Source: JAJTHY01 sp964458795
GTDB taxonomy: Bacteria > Pseudomonadota > Alphaproteobacteria > Rickettsiales > Midichloriaceae
Length of the DNA: 5,902 nucleotides
Reading direction: 5' to 3'
Assembly (NCBI GenBank): GCA_964458795.1
Contig: CAYWJW010000073.1
Location: 1 to 5,902 of the forward strand
Shown here: positions 1 through 5,452 of the stretch, piece after piece
Numbering within the stretch: position 1 is the stretch's first letter
Layout of the letters: each line of letters starts with the position of its first letter
Position numbers and translations under genes: made by a program
The notes under the pieces: generated by a model
What the model was told of the DNA's origin: nothing
The model's database searches: none
The model's input: only the letters and a program-made list of their open reading frames with translations

Positions 1-78
1 GCCGCGATCGGTGCCGCGCTCCACGCCACCGGAGTTAAAATCTGGAATTACCTGCAAGACTGTAAACTTAATACTCAT
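1..78 (-). CDS. Glycosyltransferase group 1 (GT4-like), N-terminal 26 codons only
   Basis: Reading the minus strand from 78 to 1 gives an uninterrupted frame that fills the window edge exactly. It begins MSIKFTVLQVIP and continues with NSGGVERGT. A first beta strand (VLQVIP) followed by a glycine-rich GGVERG loop is the usual N-terminus of group 1 glycosyltransferases, which move a sugar from a nucleotide donor to an acceptor in the cytoplasm. The start is supported by a one-base overlap with the protease stop (TAATG), the usual arrangement for translational coupling. No separate ribosome site is needed, since terminating ribosomes can restart. The acceptor cannot be guessed from 26 residues. 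The last ten codons (bases 1-30) are very GC-rich, with 24 of 30 bases G or C, unlike the rest of the window, and the last residues (DRG) fit the family less well. The far edge may therefore be a compositional or assembly oddity. Confidence 0.7.
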   Translation of the reverse strand, partial: MSIKFTVLQVIPDFNSGGVERGTDRG

Positions 79-1541
79 TATTCTAACTCAAGTACAATGA
101 AACGGCTTGATCCTGCACGATTAATTAGGAAAGCTATATCTTTATTGCCAGCTTTTTTCGCGCTATCAATTTCTTTGATTGCCTGAGCTGCTTTCGCAAT
201 CTTCACGCGATTGACCTGCATCACTACATCGCCTGGCGCAAGACCAGCATCTGCTGCTAAAGAACCGCGACTAATACCAGTTATGATAGCTCCATTAACG
301 CTAGGTTCGATTTTGAACTTTGCGCGAAACGCCGGAGTAATATCATCGAGTTTGATACCAAGAGTTGAATCAATGGTAGCCGTGCTTTTTTCTTTATTTT
401 TTTTCGATTCAACTTCATCTAATTTATCATTTAATTGTTCGATTGTAATAGTGAGTTTCATAGGCTTTGTATCTCTAAGCAAGTCAACAGTGGACTTTTT
501 ACCTATTTTTGTTTCTGCAACAATCTTAGATAACTTTTGTGGTTGAGAAACAACTGTACCATCAAAGGCAGTTATTACATCTCCAACCTTAACTCCCGCC
601 CTATCAGCTGGACTTCCTTTCATAACTTGTGTTACTAATACACCTTTAACATTAGGAACACCAATATTTTTGGCAAGATCCTCTGTTAATGACTGGATAC
701 CAACTCCTAGCAAACCACGTATGATTTTGCCTGACTTTTTAAGCTGTTCTATAACAGGTTGTGCCTGGTTTGATGGAATAGAAAATCCAATACCTATATT
801 GCCGCCAGAAGTAGATACAATTACAGAATTTATACCAATAACTTCGCCAGCAAGGTTTATCATTGGTCCACCTGAGTTACCACGGTTTATTGAGGCATCA
901 GTCTGAATTAATTCATCGTATTGGCTAGCAATAAGCCTAGATTTAGCAGAAATAATACCAGCTGTCACAGTGCCGCCAAGGCCAAATGGATTGCCAATTG
1001 CAATTATCCAATCCCCAACTTTTGCCTTATCAGCATCTCCAAATTTCAGATATGGCAAAGCAGTTTTTGACTCAATTTTTAGCACGGCAAGATCGGTCTT
1101 CTTATCACTGCCTATGAGCTTAGCTTTGAAAGTTTTATCAGGATCGTTTGAAAGCGTAACTGTGATTTCATCTGCACCTTCTATTACATGAGAGTTCGTT
1201 ACTATAAAGCCATCCGGATGAAATATAAAACCTGATCCAAGCGAAGTAGCTTTGCGCTTTCTAGCCTCAGGAAAGCCAAATTCACGATCTAAGAATTCTT
1301 TGAAAAATTGGTCAAATGGACTTCCTTCCGGCAATTCTCCGCGGAGTTCATCAATTGGACTCTTTGCTTCTATGCTCTGGGTAGTAGAAATATTAACTAC
1401 TGCAGGCATTGCGACTTCTACAAGGGGGGCAAAAGTTGTTGGTACTTGCGCTGCTTGAGCAAAACATAAATTCACACTAACAACTAGAGTTGCTGCTATA
1501 ACCGTTGATTTAGCTAGTATTTTATGTAGTTGTAACTTCAT
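78..1541 (-). CDS. degP: Do/HtrA family periplasmic serine protease (DegP/DegQ type)
   Basis: This 487-residue protease and chaperone degrades or refolds misfolded proteins in the periplasm. The sequence shows an N-terminal signal peptide: basic residues at 2-11, a hydrophobic core at about 13-25, and likely cleavage near Ala28-Ala31. The trypsin-like domain has the full catalytic triad: His118 in TNSHV, Asp150 in KTDLAVLK and Ser223 in GNSGGP. PDZ1 spans about 275-370 and has the ligand loop RGLLGV at 275-280. PDZ2 spans about 392-485. A Lys/Glu-rich linker (about 370-388) joins them. Length and domain order match complete Do proteases. DegP and DegQ cannot be told apart with confidence here, so the symbol is a family label. 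The start is supported by an AAGGT ribosome site nine bases upstream. The gene is transcribed away from the ABC exporter and its stop overlaps the start of a glycosyltransferase gene, suggesting an operon. The coding strand has an A8 run and an A6 run in the linker. Confidence 0.95.
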   Translation of the reverse strand: MKLQLHKILAKSTVIAATLVVSVNLCFAQAAQVPTTFAPLVEVAMPAVVNISTTQSIEAKSPIDELRGELPEGSPFDQFFKEFLDREFGFPEARKRKATSLGSGFIFHPDGFIVTNSHVIEGADEITVTLSNDPDKTFKAKLIGSDKKTDLAVLKIESKTALPYLKFGDADKAKVGDWIIAIGNPFGLGGTVTAGIISAKSRLIASQYDELIQTDASINRGNSGGPMINLAGEVIGINSVIVSTSGGNIGIGFSIPSNQAQPVIEQLKKSGKIIRGLLGVGIQSLTEDLAKNIGVPNVKGVLVTQVMKGSPADRAGVKVGDVITAFDGTVVSQPQKLSKIVAETKIGKKSTVDLLRDTKPMKLTITIEQLNDKLDEVESKKNKEKSTATIDSTLGIKLDDITPAFRAKFKIEPSVNGAIITGISRGSLAADAGLAPGDVVMQVNRVKIAKAAQAIKEIDSAKKAGNKDIAFLINRAGSSRFIVLELE

Positions 1542-1550
1542 AGTAAGAAG

Positions 1551-1556
1551 ACCTTG
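1551..1556 (-). promoter_or_regulatory. Ribosome binding site of the Do protease
   Basis: The minus strand reads CAAGGT here, with AAGGT ending nine bases before the ATG at 1541-1539. This is normal Shine-Dalgarno spacing and supports the chosen start, which also places the signal peptide at the N-terminus. Confidence 0.6.
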
Positions 1557-1582
1557 TTAAATTAGTTTACTGGTTTTATGTT
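1554..1582 (+). promoter_or_regulatory. Putative sigma70-type promoter of the ABC exporter
   Basis: TTGTTA (1554-1559) and TATGTT (1577-1582) are 17 bases apart, each matching the consensus at four of six positions. The -10 box overlaps the -10 box of the divergent protease promoter, so the two polymerases could compete. It was called by eye and the boxes are weak. Confidence 0.35.
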
Positions 1583-1607
1583 ATATCAGATTTTACGAGC
1601 AAGTGAA
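1580..1607 (-). promoter_or_regulatory. Putative sigma70-type promoter of the protease-glycosyltransferase unit
   Basis: On the minus strand, TTCACT (1607-1602) and TATAAC (1585-1580) are separated by 16 bases. They match the -35 consensus at four of six and the -10 consensus at five of six positions. Transcription would start near 1573, giving a leader of about 30 bases before the protease ATG. This was called by eye. No heat-shock-type promoter was recognised. Confidence 0.4.
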
Positions 1608-1611
1608 GAGG
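1605..1611 (+). promoter_or_regulatory. Ribosome binding site of the ABC exporter
   Basis: GAAGAGG ends ten bases before the ATG at 1622-1624. The spacing is slightly long but usable, and it supports this start. The site overlaps the -35 box proposed for the divergent protease promoter. Confidence 0.5.
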
Positions 1612-1621
1612 TTATATTAAT

Positions 1622-3409
1622 ATGTCTAAAGCTCTTGATGATAAACCACAAGACCGCATTGATAGTAGCAACCACCTTCGGAACTTATGGCATTATTTCA
1701 GGCCATACCGACTGATGCTGCTTGGCGTTCTTGCCGCGCTTCTCCTTACTTCTGCTGCAGTACTATTGATAGGACAGGCAATAAAAATGTTTATTGATCT
1801 AGGTATTGCTCATGGTAATGGTGCTCAATTGGACAAAGCTCTAAGCTTCCTTTTAGCCACAATCATAGTTTTGGCTATCTTTACATTTTGTAGATTTTTT
1901 CTAATAACATTGGCAGGAGAGCGTATGATTACTGACTTGCGTCATGATATATTCGCACATGTACTCTCTCTCCCACCCAGCTTCTTTGAAAAAAATAAGT
2001 CTGGAGAGTTATTATCACGGCTTACCTCAGATACCACACTTCTACTCACATTAATAAGCAGCAGCTTATCTTTTACTCTACGCAACATTATAATGTTAGC
2101 AGGTGGCATAGTGGTATTAATTGCTACAAGCCCTAAACTTTCCGCAATGCTTGTGATTATCATACCAACGGTTATATTACCTTTGCTTATTTTAGGCAAA
2201 AGGCTTAGGACATATACCCGCTACTCCCAAGACTGTGTAGCCGCCTTATCCTCACAAGCAGAGCAAGCAATGGGTGCTCTTAAGGTCGTGCAAGCCTATC
2301 GAAGAGAAGAATATGAAATAGACAACTTCGATTCCTTATTGAAACAGCAAATGACATACGCATTTGATCGTATACTTTTACGTGGCATCCTTACCGCAAC
2401 TATCATCTCACTCGCATTCGGAGGCATTGGTGTTGTACTATGGATAGGAGGTCATCAAGTGCTTAAGGGAAGCATGTCTCCCGGTGAACTTTCGGCATTT
2501 GTTTATGTTTCCATAGTGTGTGCAGGAGCTGTAGCCGCACTTTCCGATGTTTTGGGAGATTGGCAGAAAGCAATGGGTGCGACTGAACGCATATTTGAAT
2601 TTCTTTCCACAAAGCCCGATATAGAACAACCTATACAACCGGCGACTTTACCAAATAAACAAGTTGGTAAAATTGAATTTTGCGATGTAGTATTCGGATA
2701 TGACGCTGCAAAAAAGCGTAAAATTTTAAAAGGTGCAAGTTTCGAAATTACACCTGGAGAAGTTACTGCCATAGTTGGCAAATCTGGCGTGGGTAAGACA
2801 ACAATATTCATGCTACTTGAGCGCTTTTACGATATTGAAGACGGACAAATCTTATTTGATGGTATAGACATTCGCAACTTAAATCTTAGCGATTTGCGTT
2901 CTTTATTTACCTATGTACCACAAGATTCTTATTTGTTCTCTACGACTGTCTATAACAACATTCTTTACGGAAATCCAAGCGCTACTCGCAAAATGGTGAT
3001 TGAAGCGGCTACACAAGCTGGCTGCATGGAATTCATAGAAAGAATGCCAGATGGTGTTGACACATATTTAGGCGACAAGGGTTTTAAGCTTTCTGGTGGT
3101 CAAAAGCAGCGCTTAACGATTGCGCGGGCTATATTAAACGACCCAAAAATCTTACTACTCGATGAGGCAACTTCTTCACTCGATTCAGAAAATGAACAAC
3201 TCCTACAAAAAGCTTTAAAGAACTTGATGCATGGGCGCACTACAATTGCAATAGCTCACAGGCTTTCCACGGTTAAAAACGCTGATAAAATCATTGTTTT
3301 AGATGGAGGTGTTATCGCAGAACAAGGCAAACATTCTATGCTCATTAAAAACAAATCCGGAGTTTATAGCCGTTTGGCTAAACTTCAGTTTGGGGAAGAA
3401 CAAGAGTAG
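1622..3409 (+). CDS. MsbA-related ABC exporter, fused permease and ATPase
   Basis: This 595-residue half-transporter would form a homodimer in the inner membrane and use ATP to export a lipid or other amphiphile. The membrane domain has six hydrophobic segments near 31-51, 73-97, 151-169, 172-191, 255-277 and 288-308. The ATPase domain (about 348-585) has all key motifs: A-loop Tyr360, Walker A GKSGVGKTT (386-394), Q-loop Gln434, signature LSGGQ (490-494), Walker B ILLLDE (510-515) with catalytic Glu515, the D-loop SSLD (518-521) and switch His546. Nothing essential is missing and the length is normal. The membrane domain pattern, including LRPYR-like FRPYR near residue 27, SFFEKNKSGELLSRL (120-134) and YSQD (201-204), resembles the alphaproteobacterial group annotated as MsbA-related rather than classical MsbA. 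Lipid A export is therefore possible but not shown, and multidrug export is the main alternative. The gene is divergent from the protease and appears to be a single-gene unit. No clear terminator hairpin follows it. Confidence 0.93.
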   Translation: MSKALDDKPQDRIDSSNHLRNLWHYFRPYRLMLLGVLAALLLTSAAVLLIGQAIKMFIDLGIAHGNGAQLDKALSFLLATIIVLAIFTFCRFFLITLAGERMITDLRHDIFAHVLSLPPSFFEKNKSGELLSRLTSDTTLLLTLISSSLSFTLRNIIMLAGGIVVLIATSPKLSAMLVIIIPTVILPLLILGKRLRTYTRYSQDCVAALSSQAEQAMGALKVVQAYRREEYEIDNFDSLLKQQMTYAFDRILLRGILTATIISLAFGGIGVVLWIGGHQVLKGSMSPGELSAFVYVSIVCAGAVAALSDVLGDWQKAMGATERIFEFLSTKPDIEQPIQPATLPNKQVGKIEFCDVVFGYDAAKKRKILKGASFEITPGEVTAIVGKSGVGKTTIFMLLERFYDIEDGQILFDGIDIRNLNLSDLRSLFTYVPQDSYLFSTTVYNNILYGNPSATRKMVIEAATQAGCMEFIERMPDGVDTYLGDKGFKLSGGQKQRLTIARAILNDPKILLLDEATSSLDSENEQLLQKALKNLMHGRTTIAIAHRLSTVKNADKIIVLDGGVIAEQGKHSMLIKNKSGVYSRLAKLQFGEEQE

Positions 3410-3458
3410 CTTTGTAGGCCAAGCGCAGCATATTCCCAAATCTTTTCTATGATTTTTC

Positions 3459-3488
3459 TGGATTTTACTCAATGAAAAATGATATAAT
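3459..3488 (+). promoter_or_regulatory. Putative promoter of the unknown 570-residue protein gene
   Basis: A perfect TATAAT (3483-3488) lies 37 bases before the start codon at 3526. The best -35 candidate is TGGATT (3459-3464), 18 bases upstream, with only three of six consensus matches. The strong -10 box suggests that this gene has its own promoter and does not depend on read-through from the exporter. Confidence 0.45.
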
Positions 3489-3501
3489 GAATGTCAAAAA
3501 T

Positions 3502-3520
3502 GAAGAGAGGAAATAAGAGT
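3502..3520 (+). promoter_or_regulatory. Purine-rich ribosome binding region of the unknown gene
   Basis: GAAGAGAGG (3502-3510) is the best Shine-Dalgarno match but sits 15 bases before the ATG, which is long. A weaker AAGAG (3515-3519) is closer. The start codon is still fixed, because an in-frame TAA (3523-3525) lies directly in front of the ATG at 3526 and no earlier in-frame start is possible. Translation initiation may be modest. Confidence 0.4.
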
Positions 3521-3525
3521 AATAA

Positions 3526-5238
3526 ATGCAAGAGAAAAAAAAGAAAATTACCCCTAGTCAAGTTCTGCAGTATGCAATTAATCATCTTAAAGCTAAACAT
3601 GGACTTGCAGATGTTGTAAATGGTGCTGGCGTTACCGTAAATGAAAGTGACTTAGCGTTGGAATATGCTATTTATCCAGAAAAGGATCAGGATTTAGATG
3701 ATCCTTATGATAATAAAACTGAAGATAGTGAAAAAGAAAAAACGATTAACCTTTTTATCAGGCCACAAGCTAAATTTTATCATCTGATAGCTGTAATTGA
3801 AGCAAAACTTTCAGGTAAATATAAATATAGAAATATAGGGTATCCAATAGTAATGGCCGCTGATTCTCTAATTACCTCTATGAAGCTTGAGGGAGAGAAG
3901 AATTTTGATGAGCTTTTAAAAGAAGTGGAAAGTTATGTATTAGCGAACTTGGCGACTTTAGATGATGCCGTAATTAGCGTAGCACCTGAAGTTCTATTCT
4001 TACCATTGCCAAAGTCTGTGGACGAATACTACGAACATTTCAAAGTAAATGCCCAAGCATTGGGTAAAAAAATTCCTGCGGATTTACGCTCCAGTTTGTT
4101 GGAAAGGTTTGAAGATTTATTAGTTCATCTAATTATACATAATTTTTCAAATGAGGAGGTTAATACGACATTCCTGATGAGAGGTGATAAATATTTCTTC
4201 GATGCAATTTTGCACAAGGTATTAAATACCCTTCCATCAAAGTTAGAGAAGGATTTTGTTACAAAAGAATCAAGATCCTTACTCATGCAAAGGCTTGGTG
4301 ATGCTCTAGCTAACTATGCTTTTTATTTATCTACGAACCTTCACGTTGTACTTGAAGTATGTGAGAATGCAGGGTTATTGGATGAGATGTTTGCTAAAGT
4401 CATCGATCTATTTGGTAAGATAACTATAGATCAACTTAAAGATGAGGATTGTTTAAGGCGCGCAAAAATAGTAAGCAGGTATTTAAGTGAACATGGACGG
4501 AGGCTTGAGTTATTTGAATGTCTAGGCAGCAAGGAGGAAGGGGGGGTAGATATAATGCTTGTTCTGATAAAACTCGATGTATTACATGCCTATCAGCTTA
4601 CACCCCGTGAGTTATCCTTTATAGCAAAGAAACTTGATAAGGTAGCTTTAGAGGAAGATTTTAAAGATAAATACTATGATACTAACCCTAAGTTTTTCAC
4701 CGCTTTCATTAAACATATTGAAGCGTTTATAGAAATAAATGATGATAAGTCTTATGGTAACTTAGTAAATGCCGTAGCAAAAATAAAGCCAGAGCTGAAT
4801 CTAAGATTAGAAATAGCTAAAGCAAAGTTGGAAGCAATAGAAGATCTAGCCAAGCAAGAGGCAGAAGAAGCTCGAGCTAAGCTAGAAGCAGAAAAATCTC
4901 TAGCAAAGCGAGCAGCAGAAGAAATAGTTACGAGTCTATCATCTGACTTGAAGGTAACTAGCCTTCTTGGACTGGGTTTTTGTGCATATAGTTTTTATCC
5001 AAGTGCTCATGTTTCACCAAGCTTAATGGTTGGTAGCGTAGGTGCGTTATCATTTGCCTATCTTTCTAAAGAGAAAAACTCACTACTCTGCGCAACAACT
5101 GCATTAGTCGCGATCGTATTTGGATGGGAATCCAAACCACTTGCTGCGAGTGCATGCGTAATCAACCTGGTTATACATAGTAAAGATATATATAACTACC
5201 TAGTATCAAAGCCGCAAGGTGAGGGGGCAGAAAGGTAA
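3526..5238 (+). CDS. Unknown 570-residue protein with charged helical repeat and hydrophobic C-terminus
   Basis: I do not recognise this protein. The frame is long, uninterrupted and clearly coding in style, with A/T-rich third positions like its neighbours. There is no N-terminal signal peptide: it begins MQEKKKKITP. Residues about 1-420 look soluble and mainly helical, with an acidic stretch at about 52-72. Residues about 424-467 form a charged, Ala/Glu/Lys-rich helix or coiled coil that contains two 18-residue tandem units (431-448 and 449-466, 12 identical positions). Residues about 476-552 hold four short hydrophobic stretches (about 476-491, 497-513, 518-534 and 538-551) that could form two membrane hairpins. 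The tail is short and polar. The layout suggests a cytoplasmic body tethered to a membrane by its C-terminus. A secreted effector that inserts into a host membrane is possible, but this is speculation. The gene has its own TATAAT box and is followed by a palindromic repeat and an insertion sequence. Odd features are an A8 run at codons 3-6 and a G7 run at 4540-4546. Confidence 0.85.
   Translation: MQEKKKKITPSQVLQYAINHLKAKHGLADVVNGAGVTVNESDLALEYAIYPEKDQDLDDPYDNKTEDSEKEKTINLFIRPQAKFYHLIAVIEAKLSGKYKYRNIGYPIVMAADSLITSMKLEGEKNFDELLKEVESYVLANLATLDDAVISVAPEVLFLPLPKSVDEYYEHFKVNAQALGKKIPADLRSSLLERFEDLLVHLIIHNFSNEEVNTTFLMRGDKYFFDAILHKVLNTLPSKLEKDFVTKESRSLLMQRLGDALANYAFYLSTNLHVVLEVCENAGLLDEMFAKVIDLFGKITIDQLKDEDCLRRAKIVSRYLSEHGRRLELFECLGSKEEGGVDIMLVLIKLDVLHAYQLTPRELSFIAKKLDKVALEEDFKDKYYDTNPKFFTAFIKHIEAFIEINDDKSYGNLVNAVAKIKPELNLRLEIAKAKLEAIEDLAKQEAEEARAKLEAEKSLAKRAAEEIVTSLSSDLKVTSLLGLGFCAYSFYPSAHVSPSLMVGSVGALSFAYLSKEKNSLLCATTALVAIVFGWESKPLAASACVINLVIHSKDIYNYLVSKPQGEGAER
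4540..4546 (+). other. G7 homopolymer inside the unknown gene, behind an SD-like AAGGAGG
   Basis: Seven G in a row encode part of Glu-Gly-Gly-Val (residues 338-341) in an otherwise AT-rich gene. The tract follows AAGGAGG (4531-4537) and is followed eight bases later by an in-frame ATG (4555-4557, Met344). It could be a slippage site that switches the frame or part of an internal start signal. Neither can be decided from one sequence. Confidence 0.45.
4816..4923 (+). repeat. Two tandem 54-base units encoding an 18-residue helical repeat
   Basis: Unit 1 (4816-4869) encodes AKAKLEAIEDLAKQEAEE and unit 2 (4870-4923) encodes ARAKLEAEKSLAKRAAEE. They share 12 of 18 residues and 40 of 54 bases by direct comparison. 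Both lie in the charged helix just before the hydrophobic C-terminus. The divergence suggests an old duplication, and repeat number could vary between strains. Confidence 0.75.
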
Positions 5239-5335
5239 TAGGCGAAAAATGAAAAATATTTTGCATAGGGACTTCCATCGGGCAAAACTGTCAAGTATAC
5301 TAATAAATATAAGATAGGAAAAGTGTGCAAAGAAT

Positions 5336-5405
5336 CGTTATCCTGAACTTGTTTCAGGATTTCCTTATGGACGTATAAGATGCTGAAATAAATTCCGCAA
5401 GACCA
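5336..5405. repeat. Dispersed two-hairpin palindromic repeat (TCCTGAACTTGTTTCAGGA type)
   Basis: The first arm is a perfect eight-base-pair hairpin: ATCCTGAA (5340-5347), loop CTTGT, TTCAGGAT (5353-5360). The second, TGCTGAA (5381-5387), loop ATAAA, TTCCGCA (5393-5399), pairs at six of seven positions and looks like a decayed form of TGCTGAA/TTCAGCA. The core TCCTGAACTTGTTTCAGGA followed by GATGCTGAAA is, from memory, a repeat family scattered through many bacterial genomes and known for spurious translations such as PELVSG and VILNLFQD; both appear here in translation. The first hairpin could also stop transcripts of the unknown gene, but no T-run follows it. Confidence 0.65.
5340..5360 (+). 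terminator. Possible weak terminator hairpin after the unknown gene
   Basis: The perfect stem of eight pairs with a five-base loop lies about 100 bases after the stop at 5238. It is followed by TTCC rather than a T-run, so a role as a rho-independent terminator is doubtful. Its main identity is the first arm of the palindromic repeat. Confidence 0.2.
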
Positions 5406-5452
5406 AGTAAAGGCGAGGCTTTTCTATACCGGAATTGGTATTATATGGCAAA

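Noticed and set aside
145..163. Lipoprotein interpretation of the protease via Cys26
   Set aside because: The residues before Cys26 (VNL) do not fit a lipobox, and standard signal peptidase sites follow at Ala28-Ala31. The codon itself lies near 1464-1466; the coordinates given mark only a part of the same gene.
211..1458. Four plus-strand open frames opposite the protease gene
   Set aside because: They lie wholly inside the well-supported protease gene, lack good ribosome sites and encode no recognisable domain.
1942..2811. Three minus-strand open frames opposite the ABC exporter
   Set aside because: They are antisense shadows of conserved exporter sequence, including the stretch encoding the Walker A motif, and show no protein features of their own.
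3487..3516. 9-codon leader-like frame (MNVKNEERK) before the unknown gene
   Set aside because: It begins within the -10 box, so it would lie upstream of the expected transcription start, and it has no regulatory codon pattern.
4549..4556. Second GATATAATG sequence, inside the unknown gene, as an internal promoter
   Set aside because: It contains a perfect TATAAT but no acceptable -35 box at the right distance, and such hexamers are expected by chance in AT-rich DNA.
5259..5287. Inverted pair TTTTGC/GCAAAA as terminator of the unknown gene
   Set aside because: Only six mostly A-T pairs with a 17-base loop and no T-run after it; a stable terminator is unlikely.
5249..5317. 22-codon plus-strand frame starting MKNILHRDFHR
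   Set aside because: Too short, no ribosome site, no recognisable motif, and it lies directly before the palindromic repeat. It may be decayed mobile DNA but nothing proves it.
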